A stretch of 64,000 nt of DNA from the NCBI GenBank assembly GCA_023421955.1, contig JAEZSE010000046.1, positions 1-64,000 of the forward strand, read 5' to 3'. How positions within the stretch are numbered: the stretch's first letter is position 1; each line of letters begins with the position of its first letter. The position numbers and the translations under genes were made by a program. The notes under the pieces were generated by a model. The model had not been told where the DNA came from. It made no database searches and saw only the letters and a list, made by a program, of their open reading frames with translations. Positions 1 through 8,162 of this stretch are shown in pieces. The DNA comes from Bacillota bacterium (GTDB lineage Bacteria; Bacillota; Clostridia; Christensenellales; UMGS416).

Positions 1-702
1 ATGCATGATCATGCGACCCAAACCGCTGCAGAGCCTCATGCCCCTGAAATGGCGAGAGATGAGGACAGCGAAACCAAAAGCCAGATGGAGAAAATGGTTG
101 ATACCTATGATTCCTACATGAGAAAAATAACTTTTGGGCGTGAGCATGTCCTGCGTGATGTTACGGTGGAAGCTGCTCAGATCAAGCCCGGCGACAGAGT
201 CCTGGAAGTAGGCTGTGGCACAGGCACGCTGTCTCTGGCCGCCAAGCGTAAGGCAGGGGAGTCCGGCAAGGTGCATGGGATCGACATTATTCCTGGGATG
301 ATTGAACTCAGCAAGCAAAAGGCAGAAAAGGCTGGGTTGGACGTTTCGTTTCAACTGGGGAGCATTGAGGCTTTGCCTTTTGCTGACAGCCAATTTGATG
401 CTGTGATGTGCAGTTTCATGATCTTCCATATGTCTGATCGGGTTCGGCGGAATGGAATCAAGGAGATTTTCCGTGTCCTGAAACCGAATGGCAGGCTCAT
501 GATAATCGATATGTCGCCGCCCATACATAAGGTGACAAGAGCTTTCGTGAAACTGATCGTAGGATTCATGCTGCCGCATGACCTGAAGGAATTGCTTCCG
601 CTAATGGAGGAATCAGGGTTCTCGAATATGGAAGTCCGCCAGGTCAAATTCCGCGTCTTCGGACTTCCGATACTCTCTTATGTTCGAGGCAGAAAACCTT
701 AA
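1..702 (+). CDS. SAM-dependent class I methyltransferase (UbiE-like), possibly 5' truncated by the window
   Basis: This is a 233-residue Rossmann-fold methyltransferase. The SAM-binding glycine motif VLEVGCGTGT lies near residues 68-77, an acidic residue ends strand 2 (GIDIIPGM), and a post-motif RVLKPNGRLMIIDMS follows near 160. The family methylates small molecules or lipids in the cytoplasm; the substrate cannot be read from sequence. The gene starts at the first base of the window, so its promoter and RBS are not visible and the true start may lie further upstream; the N-terminal 30 residues are low-complexity and poorly conserved-looking. Its stop codon touches the stop of the convergent ABC gene (702/703), leaving no room for a terminator between them. 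Confidence 0.85.
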   Translation: MHDHATQTAAEPHAPEMARDEDSETKSQMEKMVDTYDSYMRKITFGREHVLRDVTVEAAQIKPGDRVLEVGCGTGTLSLAAKRKAGESGKVHGIDIIPGMIELSKQKAEKAGLDVSFQLGSIEALPFADSQFDAVMCSFMIFHMSDRVRRNGIKEIFRVLKPNGRLMIIDMSPPIHKVTRAFVKLIVGFMLPHDLKELLPLMEESGFSNMEVRQVKFRVFGLPILSYVRGRKP

Positions 703-2466
703 TTAGCTGATCCTCCAGCCCAGTTCCTCTAGCCGCTTGTACCTTGCGTACCAACCCTCTTTCCGCGCAAGCGACTGGGGGCTTCCGCTCTCCATGACGC
801 GGCCGCGTTCCATGATATGAACCGTGTCGGCGTCAATGATGCCGGATAGCCTGTGGCTGATCGTTATAATCGTTCTGCTGCCGCTGATTGCGCGAATGGC
901 GTTGAGCACCTGCCGCTCCGTCACTGCGTCCAGCCCCGATGTCAGCTCATCCAGCAGTAATAGGGGCGGATTGGTCACAATGGCCCTCGCCAGAGAGAGC
1001 AACTGCATTTGACCGAAGGACAGCTTCTGGGCTCCTTCCCCAATAACCGTGTCGATGCATCCCGGAAGGGCTTGAATGGCGTCATATAGCCCGACCATAT
1101 GCAATGTCTCGTTTACCTGTTTCTTTGATATGGTATCGTCCCGCAAGGTGATGTTTTCATAGATCGACCCGTTGAATACTGCAATTGTTTGAGGGACTAT
1201 ACCGATCAGCCTTCGCCTGGCTGATGGCGGGAGTAAATAGGGGTCGATTCCCCCGATCGTGATCTTTCCTGTCTTGGGCTGATATAAACCGGCAATCAGA
1301 TTCATCAGCGTCGTTTTGCCCGATCCGGTTCTGCCTGCGATCGCGGCTTTGGTTCCAGCTTGAACAGTTATGGATGTTCCCTTCAGCACATCTTTTCCGT
1401 TACGATAGGCAAAGGATATATCTTCCACAGACACAGTGGCATCGGTCGGGATGTCAAAGGCGGAATCATCTAGGTGATCCGCCTTTTCGGTTTCCTGGGC
1501 GAAAAACGACTTGATGCGATTCAAGCCGGCCATAGCCTGCTGGATGGTCTGTATGTCCATCGCGGCGGCTTCTATCGGATCAAACAACCTAGCGAACAAA
1601 TCGGCCGTGGCAGCCAAAGTCCCCAGCGATAGTCCGAGTGCCACCGGCGTCATGTTGTTTGACGAACCTACAAATATGGCAAGCGCAATGACTGCTGCGC
1701 GTATCGTCTGGGTGATACACGGGAACCATGCGTCATACACGCTGTTAGCGTTCATTGCTATGCGGTGGTTTTCGAGCAGGGGTTCAAACCTTCCGGCAAA
1801 AAAGCTCTCTTTGCCGAATATCTTAATGATCTTCAGTCCTGAGTAGATCTCCTGGATGCCGGTATTGATATCCGACACTCTGGAACGGACAACAAGCTGC
1901 CGTTTGTATATATTCTTCCTGAAGAAGTTGGCAATCAGATAGATGATTGGGAGAGCGCCAAGTGCAATGAATCCCAGAATGGGTGACAACGCGAACAGGG
2001 CGACAATCAGGCCGACGATTTTAAGCAGATCGGCAATGGCGCTGATGATGCCCGATGTAAACAGTGAATTGACCGAATCAATATCGACTGTGAATTTCGA
2101 TATCGTTTCACCTGCAGGCACTTCAAGGTAATAGGACATTGGCAGGATTCTGAGCCTGTCGAGCATCTGCGACCGGATGTTCAGCAGCATGCGCTGCCCG
2201 AACACCATCGTTCCGTACTCGCGGACAAGGTCGCTGAACCCCAGCAGCAGAACCAAGCCAAGATACAGGAATGAATAACTCCACAAACCCCTGCCGCCGG
2301 ATGTCAGCGGCCCGTCGACAATCCGCTTTAATATAAGGGACGGCCATGCGTTGATCACCGCCCCAGCGACCACCGCAACCAGTATCATCGCCACAAAGGG
2401 GAGGCTCCTCTTCGCGGTATCGCCCACTGCCAGCGTCATGAAGCCGCGGTCATTGCGTTTACGCAT
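703..2466 (-). CDS. ABC exporter half-transporter, canonical-Walker-B subunit
   Basis: This 587-residue protein has an N-terminal six-helix exporter domain and a C-terminal nucleotide-binding domain with Walker A GRTGSGKTT, a degenerate signature LSFGQ, and Walker B LLLLDE with the catalytic Glu. The start is the ATG at 2466, which overlaps the upstream stop as ATGCGTAA; an upstream in-frame extension is only a shadow of the partner gene. With the partner it should form a heterodimeric multidrug or peptide exporter in the inner membrane. LSFGQ here and LLLDD in the partner fall in the same composite ATP site, as in asymmetric exporters of the BmrCD/TM287-288 type. Substrate unknown. Confidence 0.9.
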   Translation of the reverse strand: MRKRNDRGFMTLAVGDTAKRSLPFVAMILVAVVAGAVINAWPSLILKRIVDGPLTSGGRGLWSYSFLYLGLVLLLGFSDLVREYGTMVFGQRMLLNIRSQMLDRLRILPMSYYLEVPAGETISKFTVDIDSVNSLFTSGIISAIADLLKIVGLIVALFALSPILGFIALGALPIIYLIANFFRKNIYKRQLVVRSRVSDINTGIQEIYSGLKIIKIFGKESFFAGRFEPLLENHRIAMNANSVYDAWFPCITQTIRAAVIALAIFVGSSNNMTPVALGLSLGTLAATADLFARLFDPIEAAAMDIQTIQQAMAGLNRIKSFFAQETEKADHLDDSAFDIPTDATVSVEDISFAYRNGKDVLKGTSITVQAGTKAAIAGRTGSGKTTLMNLIAGLYQPKTGKITIGGIDPYLLPPSARRRLIGIVPQTIAVFNGSIYENITLRDDTISKKQVNETLHMVGLYDAIQALPGCIDTVIGEGAQKLSFGQMQLLSLARAIVTNPPLLLLDELTSGLDAVTERQVLNAIRAISGSRTIITISHRLSGIIDADTVHIMERGRVMESGSPQSLARKEGWYARYKRLEELGWRIS

Positions 2467-4195
2467 TCGTAGCCTCCTCCATGAACACCTGGGCGTTGTA
2501 TATCTCACGATAGACGCCTTCCTCTGCCATGAGGCTCTCGTGGGCGCCCTGCTGGATGACTCTGCCGCCATCCAGCACCAGTATGCTGTCGGCATGCCGG
2601 AACGCGGTCAGGCGGTGTGTGAAGAGCAGCACGATTCTGTCTGAATAGTCTTTTTTCAGGCGCTCCACAATCTCAGCCTCAGTCGCGATATCCACTGCGG
2701 AGAAAGGATCGTCCAGCAGCAGCACCGGCGATCCCGAGTAAAAAGCCCTGGCCATGGAAATCCGCTGCCTTTGCCCGCCGGACACCCGGACGCCTTTCTC
2801 GCCGACCGGCGTATCGAGCCCCGCGTCAAACCTGGCGATATCCTCCTTCAATGCCGACGCTTCCAGGGCTTGGCACAGCGCCGCGTCGTCTTCAGAAGCA
2901 AATCGGATGTTGTCCCGGATGGACATTGAGAAAAGGAATTGCTCATGGCCGGCATAGGCAATCATCTGCTTCCGATCCTTCGGTGATAAGCTGGATAGCT
3001 CGCGTCTGTTAAGCGTGATGCTGCCGCTGTACGGATACAGCCCTGTCAGCGCATGCGCCAAAGACGTCTTGCCGGAGCCTACCGCGCCTGTAATCCCGAT
3101 GATTTGACCCTGCTTAGCCGAGAAACTGATATTGTGGAGGATGTCGCTCCCGTCAAAGCCGAAACTCAAAGCATTGATGTTGAGTTCCTGGCATGCGCTC
3201 TTGCCGTTCGGCTCATCCGTATCCGGACGGGAGGATTGGCCCAGTTTTTCCTTGATCCTGATCCAGGCCGCCCTTGCGCCATGCCATTGGTTGAACACGC
3301 GCGCCGCGACCCTCGTTCTTCCGGAGAACGCGATGAACATCACGAGATAGGCATTGAAGGAACCGATTGTCCAGCTGCCCGTGACTACTTTCTGCCCGCC
3401 CAGCGCGAGGGCTGCGATGACGCCAAGTCCGGCGATGAGCGCGTAGATAGGAAGCACCGCTTGCTGCAGAAGCATTTCCTTGATGATAAAATCCGCCTGC
3501 CTACCAAAAGACTCCCGTATCTCCTCCGTTTCGGAAGCCTCCCGACCGAAGAGCCGCAACACAGCAATAGCGTCAAGATACCGTTGCAAACCGCTGCCGG
3601 ATGCAGAGGCTGCCTTTCTGGCAGACATGGAGTATTTGAACAGTATATGGCGCATGTTTTGAGCGAGCAGTATCGTCAGAGGAACCATAATGGACGCGAA
3701 CAACGTGACCGACCAGTCTTTAATCATCAATGCCACAAAAAAAGAGATCATCAGCAGCCAGGTGTCCCAGCCTTCGTTCAGCGTTGTCATCACGGTGTCC
3801 ACGACCATCGTGATGTCGCCCACAGTCCTGGACATGAGATCGCCCACGGTCTCCTTTTCCAGGTCGGGCAGTTCCCTTCCCAGCATCTTCTCCATAAATG
3901 TCTGCCGCAGGTCGCAGGCTACGCGGTTGAACTGATCACGCATGTACCAGCGCTTTACGTAACGGGCGAGTTGAAAGAAAGCCGTTATTCCGACGAAATA
4001 TAGGGCGGAATACAGTACCATCTGGCCCTTGCCGCCACCGGACACATCGATCAGGTTGCCCAGAAGGATTGGCCCAAGGACAATGACCGTGTTGTATATA
4101 ACTCCGCCGATGGACGATACGACGAATTGGGGCATGTATTTGAATAGATAACGGGGGAGGGTCTCTTTCCCCTTGGGCGGGCCGAAAAGCTTCAT
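2459..4195 (-). CDS. ABC exporter half-transporter, degenerate-Walker-B subunit
   Basis: This 578-residue protein has six predicted membrane helices (residues about 15-300) and an ATPase domain with Walker A GAVGSGKTS, a canonical signature VSGGQRQR and Walker B VLLLDDP, where Asp replaces the catalytic Glu. It is the first gene of a two-gene operon, translationally coupled to the next gene by an 8-nt overlap. The Asp substitution marks the non-hydrolysing site of a heterodimeric ABC exporter. It is driven by a consensus sigma-A promoter at 4226-4254 and is divergent from a ChrB-like gene. Substrate is not evident. Confidence 0.9.
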   Translation of the reverse strand: MKLFGPPKGKETLPRYLFKYMPQFVVSSIGGVIYNTVIVLGPILLGNLIDVSGGGKGQMVLYSALYFVGITAFFQLARYVKRWYMRDQFNRVACDLRQTFMEKMLGRELPDLEKETVGDLMSRTVGDITMVVDTVMTTLNEGWDTWLLMISFFVALMIKDWSVTLFASIMVPLTILLAQNMRHILFKYSMSARKAASASGSGLQRYLDAIAVLRLFGREASETEEIRESFGRQADFIIKEMLLQQAVLPIYALIAGLGVIAALALGGQKVVTGSWTIGSFNAYLVMFIAFSGRTRVAARVFNQWHGARAAWIRIKEKLGQSSRPDTDEPNGKSACQELNINALSFGFDGSDILHNISFSAKQGQIIGITGAVGSGKTSLAHALTGLYPYSGSITLNRRELSSLSPKDRKQMIAYAGHEQFLFSMSIRDNIRFASEDDAALCQALEASALKEDIARFDAGLDTPVGEKGVRVSGGQRQRISMARAFYSGSPVLLLDDPFSAVDIATEAEIVERLKKDYSDRIVLLFTHRLTAFRHADSILVLDGGRVIQQGAHESLMAEEGVYREIYNAQVFMEEATNA

Positions 4196-4225
4196 ATGTA
4201 TCTTTCATCCTTGTTCGGTAGTCCA

Positions 4226-4254
4226 ATTATATTTTGGGCATGAAACGCTGTCAA
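4226..4254 (-). promoter_or_regulatory. Consensus sigma-A promoter of the ABC exporter operon
   Basis: On the minus strand the -35 TTGACA (4254-4249) and the -10 TATAAT (4231-4226) are both perfect and separated by exactly 17 bp. It sits about 30 bp upstream of the exporter start codon at 4195. Its -35 abuts the -35 of a divergent promoter, and the shared junction forms the palindrome GTCAATTGAC (4250-4259). Confidence 0.8.
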
Positions 4255-4283
4255 TTGACCTTCCCAATGCTCTGGAATAAAAT
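4255..4283 (+). promoter_or_regulatory. Sigma-A promoter of the ChrB-like gene
   Basis: The -35 TTGACC (4255-4260) and -10 TAAAAT (4278-4283) are separated by 17 bp and lie 43 bp upstream of the start at 4327. It is back-to-back with the exporter promoter, the two -35 hexamers being adjacent. Confidence 0.7.
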
Positions 4284-4326
4284 GAAAAGGCAATTACAGC
4301 AGAGCTTGAAATATAAGGCGGTTAAG

Positions 4327-4749
4327 ATGAAGTGGGTTACAAGGGAAAGGGTTCATGTTGACAGGGTGGCATACCCTTGGCTGATTCAGAATTTCGTTGA
4401 TCCGGATGCCGAGTTTGTTTTTGTCCCCAGAGATACCGACCCGGCGACCATATCTGAGGGTACGCCTTTCGACATGAAAGGGGTCGAACTCGGTCATCAC
4501 GGCAGCGATTGTTCCTTCGACGCGATTATGAAAAAGTATCATCTGGCGGACAACCCTGCGCTCGTTAAAATGCAAGAGATTGTGCAGCTGGCAGACACCG
4601 GAAGGATGAGTGAAAATCCCTTATCCTATGCCTTGGAGATATTTGCCACGGGGTACGGTCTGAATTCAAAAAACGATCATGAAACCTTGGAGAGGGAATT
4701 CCATCTGTACGACGCGTTGTACGCCTATCTGAAACAAGAGCAAAAATGA
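4327..4749 (+). CDS. ChrB C-terminal-domain protein (chromate resistance-type)
   Basis: This 140-residue protein matches the C-terminal ChrB domain: an RVHVDRVAYPWLI opening, the FDMKGVELGHHG core and a Leu-rich helical end. Full ChrB proteins regulate or support chromate efflux; the free-standing domain is common and its biochemical role is unsettled. I chose the ATG at 4327, preceded by AAGGCGG; an in-frame ATG at 4234 would add 31 residues that do not look like the family and would lie upstream of the promoter. No ChrA transporter is visible. The gene is divergent from the ABC exporter, so a shared stress role is possible but inferred. Confidence 0.75.
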   Translation: MKWVTRERVHVDRVAYPWLIQNFVDPDAEFVFVPRDTDPATISEGTPFDMKGVELGHHGSDCSFDAIMKKYHLADNPALVKMQEIVQLADTGRMSENPLSYALEIFATGYGLNSKNDHETLEREFHLYDALYAYLKQEQK

Positions 4750-4756
4750 CCAATCG

Positions 4757-4790
4757 GGGCCGCCGGTGATTGGGCGGCCCTCATTTCTTT
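4757..4790 (+). terminator. Intrinsic terminator after the ChrB-like gene
   Basis: GGGCCGCC (4757-4764) pairs with GGCGGCCC (4773-4780) around an 8-nt loop and is followed by a T-rich run. It overlaps the 3' end of the convergent methyltransferase. Confidence 0.7.
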
Positions 4791-5314
4791 TTACACTTGA
4801 GATGGTCCTTCCGCTCCTCCACAATTCTCCAGATACCAGCGTCCTCAAGCTTCATCTTTGTCTTGGCTCTGGACTGATGCCCATCGTCGATAACAAGAAT
4901 GCCGTCCGGTTTACATATCCGGCTCAATTCCGTGAGGAAAGCTGCGGGCTGTTCAATCATGAAGAACATATCCAGCGCGATCACGACGTCTGCGATGCCC
5001 TCCTCAACGCCGCTGTCATAACCCTTGGCGAGGCTGAAACTCACGTTATTCAGGTCGTGCTCCCGCACTTTTTTGCCAATGGCCTCGATCGCGAGAGGGC
5101 TTAAGTCTACGGCGATAACATGGCCGGAGCATCCCACAAGTTTTGCAAATGGCAAGGTGTAACGTCCCGGCCCGCAGCCGTAATCCACGACCGTCATGCC
5201 TTCTTTGATATCGAACGTTTTCGCCCGATTCTCAGCTTGCGGGTGAATCCACTCCATGAATTTCATGACAAGCCCCATCATACGAAACCCGGTGTCAGGT
5301 ATGTTCTCTTTCAT
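4781..5314 (-). CDS. SAM-dependent class I methyltransferase
   Basis: This 177-residue protein contains VVDYGCGPGRYT near residues 43-54 (SAM motif I), AVDLSPLAI (motif II) and ICKPDGILVIDD (post-motif). The family transfers methyl groups from SAM to small molecules, lipids or metals; the substrate is unknown. A GAGGAG RBS lies 5-6 nt before the ATG at 5314. It is unrelated in detail to the methyltransferase at the window start. The 3' end lies under the terminator of the convergent ChrB-like gene. Confidence 0.85.
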   Translation of the reverse strand: MKENIPDTGFRMMGLVMKFMEWIHPQAENRAKTFDIKEGMTVVDYGCGPGRYTLPFAKLVGCSGHVIAVDLSPLAIEAIGKKVREHDLNNVSFSLAKGYDSGVEEGIADVVIALDMFFMIEQPAAFLTELSRICKPDGILVIDDGHQSRAKTKMKLEDAGIWRIVEERKDHLKCKKK

Positions 5315-5328
5315 AGATTCTCCTCGAT

Positions 5329-5559
5329 TTAGTTATTCGTTTCCGTTGTCAAACGGGTCATCGGTGTCTCATGTTTGATCCTCCATAAGTACAATCCGAT
5401 TCCCAACAACGCCGGCAAGACTATCATAACGATTCCCGTTGATGAAGCCAGATACTCATTGCCTGGTACGATATGCAGGAAGTCGGTGGATATGGGATGG
5501 CCGAATGAGTTCATGAGGCAGTGCATAATGACCAGGCCAGACACAGGTTGGTCAGCAGG
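5329..5559 (-). pseudogene. 3' remnant of a CPBP-family intramembrane protease
   Basis: The readable stretch, up to about 77 codons, has no ATG; a GTG at 5544 is possible, but an in-frame TAG (5562-5560) closes the frame immediately upstream. The peptide VIMHCLMNSFG followed by a hydrophobic segment ending LLGIGLYLWRI resembles the last conserved His/Asn motif and final helix of CPBP (CAAX protease/bacteriocin-processing) proteins, which normally exceed 200 residues. It is therefore probably a decayed gene tail. It could also be an unrelated small membrane protein. Confidence 0.45.
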
Positions 5560-5633
5560 CTATGCCCCTAATTCACCGCCAGATTCTACAGCCCCAATAC
5601 CCTTGATACCGTTTGTCAATCGATAAGAAGATA

Positions 5634-5662
5634 TTGACACAACCTGATATTATATGTATAAT
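5634..5662 (+). promoter_or_regulatory. Perfect sigma-A promoter upstream of the amino-acid ABC operon
   Basis: TTGACA (5634-5639), a 17-bp spacer and TATAAT (5657-5662) match consensus at every hexamer position. The direct repeat AGTAAACTAAT (5668-5678 and 5680-5690, 12-bp period) covers the expected transcription start and is a candidate operator. Confidence 0.85.
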
Positions 5663-5667
5663 AACAT

Positions 5668-5690
5668 AGTAAACTAATAAGTAAACTAAT
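5668..5690 (+). repeat. Tandem direct repeat at the transcription start, candidate operator
   Basis: Two identical copies of AGTAAACTAAT start at 5668 and 5680, immediately downstream of a consensus -10. The position suits a repressor site; the regulator is not identifiable from the window. Confidence 0.5.
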
Positions 5691-5707
5691 GAAACGGAGG
5701 GGTGAAA

Positions 5708-5749
5708 ATGAACTGTGATTGGTATGTTATCCATGAATATCGATGTTGA
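5708..5749 (+). CDS. Putative 13-residue leader peptide with two cysteines
   Basis: A GGAGGGGTG Shine-Dalgarno (5696-5704) precedes ATG at 5708, giving MNCDWYVIHEYRC and then TGA. It lies between the consensus promoter and the substrate-binding protein gene of a cystine-like importer. Its last Cys codon and stop fall in the left arm of an imperfect hairpin, ATGTTGA (5743-5749) with TCAACAT (5773-5779). This suggests a translated leader controlling the operon; that role is inferred, not shown. Confidence 0.5.
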   Translation: MNCDWYVIHEYRC

Positions 5750-5796
5750 AAACATTGGTGTCTGACTTCTTCTCAACATTAAATATGAGGTGAAAT

Positions 5797-6633
5797 ATGA
5801 TGAAAAAGAGAGCTTTGCTCATCTTTACAATAATTGCCGTAGTTGCATTGGTTTTTACTGCTTGCGCCAAGTCATCTCCCAAAGTATCTGATGAGGTGGC
5901 TTCTTCCAGTGTCCCAACAGCTGCTCCTGAAAATCTACTGCAAAAAATAAAGTCAGAGGGTACAATCAAATTTGGGACAGAAGGAACATATGCGCCTTTT
6001 ACATTCCATGACAAAGATGGAAAACTGACGGGATTTGACATTGAAATCGCAAATGAGGTGGCAAAAAGACTGGGCGTAAAAGCAGAGTTTATCGAAACTG
6101 CATGGGATGGTATTTTTGCCGGTCTAGATGCAAAACGGTTCGATGCCATTATCAATGAGGTGACAATCAGGGCCGACAGACTGGAGAAGTATGATTTTTC
6201 AGACCCTTATATCGTTTCTAAAGCTGTTTTGATTGTCAAGCAGGACAATGATTCCATAAAAACCTTTGCTGACCTGAAAGACAAAAAATCCGCCCAGACG
6301 CTGACCAGCAACTTCGGCAAGCTGGCAGAATCCTATGGGGCAACATTGGAGCAAGTAGAAGGATTCAACCAGGCAATTGATCTTCTGACTTCCAACAGAG
6401 TGGATGCCACGATAAATGACAGCCTCTCCTATCTGGATTTCAAAAAACAACAGCCCGACATTCAGATTAAAGTCGTCGCAGAAGAACAGACCAAGGATGA
6501 ACAAGGAATTATGTTCAACAAAGGCAACAAGGAGCTTGTTGATGCGGTCAATAAGGCTTTGGCTGATATGAAAAGTGATGGAACATATCTGAGGATATCT
6601 GAGACGTGGTTTGGCGTGGACGTTTCCAAATAA
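5797..6633 (+). CDS. Polar amino-acid (cystine-like) ABC transporter, substrate-binding lipoprotein
   Basis: This 278-residue protein has a signal peptide with a lipobox (FTAC, Cys near residue 23), a Ser/Pro-rich linker and a family 3 solute-binding fold: TIKFGTEGTYAPFTF, DGKLTGFDIEIANEVAKRLG, and FDAIINEVTIRADR. The overall pattern is close to TcyA/YckK-type L-cystine binders of Firmicutes, but ligand specificity is inferred. It would be anchored on the outer membrane face and feed the permease and ATPase that follow. A terminator-like hairpin after the gene (6655-6697) would make it more abundant than its partners. The region is AT-richer than the genome segment after 14 kb. Confidence 0.88.
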   Translation: MMKKRALLIFTIIAVVALVFTACAKSSPKVSDEVASSSVPTAAPENLLQKIKSEGTIKFGTEGTYAPFTFHDKDGKLTGFDIEIANEVAKRLGVKAEFIETAWDGIFAGLDAKRFDAIINEVTIRADRLEKYDFSDPYIVSKAVLIVKQDNDSIKTFADLKDKKSAQTLTSNFGKLAESYGATLEQVEGFNQAIDLLTSNRVDATINDSLSYLDFKKQQPDIQIKVVAEEQTKDEQGIMFNKGNKELVDAVNKALADMKSDGTYLRISETWFGVDVSK

Positions 6634-6654
6634 TACTATTACGGATCTAGTGTC

Positions 6655-6698
6655 GGATAGATTGAAAGATGAGTAATTTCTTTCAGTCTATCCGTTTT
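6655..6698 (+). terminator. Intercistronic hairpin between binding protein and permease
   Basis: A 14-bp stem (6655-6668 with 6680-6693, one G-T wobble) is followed by GTTTTTA. It probably gives partial termination or stabilises the upstream message. Confidence 0.65.
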
Positions 6699-6722
6699 TA
6701 TCAATGAAAGGTTAGCTTTGAT

Positions 6723-7385
6723 ATGGCGCGTATTACAGGTATTTTTTTTGATTCTTTCCTCCCCATGCTGAAAGCTGGAATTATTTATACAATCCCTCTT
6801 ACCATCCTATCCTTCTTCTTGGGTTTGATGCTTGGTCTTGTTGTCGCAATCATCAGGATATCAAATCAAAAGTATCTGAATATGGTTGTATCGGGCTATG
6901 TTTGGATTATCCGTGGCACACCTCTATTGGTCCAGCTTTTTATTATTTTCTATGGACTTCCCAAGATCGGTTTGACCTTGGATGCCTATATCGCAGCGAT
7001 TATCGGCTTCACATTGAATGTAGGCGCATACAGCTCGGAAACAATCCGAGCAACCATCTTGTCTGTGGATAAGGGCCAATGGGAAGCATCACATGCCCTT
7101 GGGTTATCGAAAGCCCAGACACTTCGGCTTATCATTTTTCCTCAAGCGTTTAAAGTGGCAATTCCTCCACTATTCAACTCCTTTATCAGTCATGTGAAAG
7201 ATACATCCTTGGCAGCTGCCATAACTTATACAGAGCTTTTTAGAGTTGCACAGCAAATAACGGCGCGTACATACGAGCCATTGTTGCTGTATAGTGAGGC
7301 AGCATTGATTTATCTGATATTTTGCACGGCATTAACTGCCTTACAGGCAAAGCTTGAGAAATTTTTCAAGAGAAGTGGGATCTAG
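6723..7385 (+). CDS. Polar amino-acid ABC transporter permease
   Basis: This 220-residue membrane protein has about five hydrophobic segments and the EAA loop region GQWEASHALGLSKAQTLRLIIFPQA typical of HisM/GlnP permeases, beginning near residue 120. The motif GTPLLVQLFIIFYGLP is also diagnostic. It forms the channel for the upstream binding protein and is driven by the ATPase 2 nt downstream. The RBS is weak (AAAGG), consistent with lower expression than the binding protein. Confidence 0.88.
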   Translation: MARITGIFFDSFLPMLKAGIIYTIPLTILSFFLGLMLGLVVAIIRISNQKYLNMVVSGYVWIIRGTPLLVQLFIIFYGLPKIGLTLDAYIAAIIGFTLNVGAYSSETIRATILSVDKGQWEASHALGLSKAQTLRLIIFPQAFKVAIPPLFNSFISHVKDTSLAAAITYTELFRVAQQITARTYEPLLLYSEAALIYLIFCTALTALQAKLEKFFKRSGI

Positions 7386-7387
7386 CA

Positions 7388-8140
7388 ATGATCAGGTTTG
7401 AAAATGTATATAAAAGCTTTGGCAATCTAGAGGTATTAAAGAACATTAATTTCACCATTCATCCGGGTGAGGTCGTCTGTATTCTTGGCCCCAGCGGCTC
7501 GGGAAAAAGCACCCTTCTGCGTACCATGAATCATCTTGAAAGAATAACAGATGGCAAAATCTATATTAATAGAGAGCTGATTGACGAGCGTAAAGAAGAT
7601 AAAGATGTCATTAGGATACCTCATAAAAAGATATCCAGTCTATGTTCAGATCTTGGGATGGTTTTTCAGAAATTTAACCTCTTTCCGCATAAAACGGTGC
7701 TCGAGAATATCACTCTCGCACCGATGAATGTCAGAAAAAGGACAGGCCAGGAAACGAAAGAAATCGCACTCAAACTACTGGATAAAGTAGGCTTATTGGA
7801 TAAAAAGGATGAATATCCTAGCAAACTCTCAGGTGGGCAGCAGCAAAGGGTGGCTATCGCCAGGGCGCTTGCAATGAAACCTAAAATCCTACTTTTTGAT
7901 GAACCTACTTCTGCACTTGATCCAGAACTGGTTTTCGAAGTGCTTGACGTGATGAAACTTCTTGCCAAAGAGGGCACAACAATGTTAGTGGTAACCCATG
8001 AGATTGGCTTTGCAAAAGAAGTTGCTAGCAGAGTCATTTTTCTGGATGCCGGCGAAATTATTGAAGACGGAACACCTGATCAGGTTTTCAATAATCCGAA
8101 AGAGGCAAGGTCAAAGGTATTCTTTAGCAGGATTTTATAG
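7388..8140 (+). CDS. Polar amino-acid ABC transporter ATP-binding protein
   Basis: The 250-residue ATPase has Walker A GPSGSGKST (residues about 34-42), Q-loop MVFQKFNLFPH, signature LSGGQQQRVAIARAL, Walker B ILLFDEPTSALDPE and switch His in VVTHE. It belongs to the GlnQ/TcyC group energising uptake of polar amino acids or cystine. It is the last gene of the three-gene operon, starting 2 nt after the permease stop, and runs convergently into the Y-family polymerase gene. Confidence 0.9.
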   Translation: MIRFENVYKSFGNLEVLKNINFTIHPGEVVCILGPSGSGKSTLLRTMNHLERITDGKIYINRELIDERKEDKDVIRIPHKKISSLCSDLGMVFQKFNLFPHKTVLENITLAPMNVRKRTGQETKEIALKLLDKVGLLDKKDEYPSKLSGGQQQRVAIARALAMKPKILLFDEPTSALDPELVFEVLDVMKLLAKEGTTMLVVTHEIGFAKEVASRVIFLDAGEIIEDGTPDQVFNNPKEARSKVFFSRIL

Positions 8141-8162
8141 TATTGTTATGAATCACATCATA

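Noticed and set aside
3053..4003. 316-codon open frame antisense to the ABC exporter gene
   Set aside because: It is the mirror of a clearly conserved ABC gene, with no RBS and unnatural composition.
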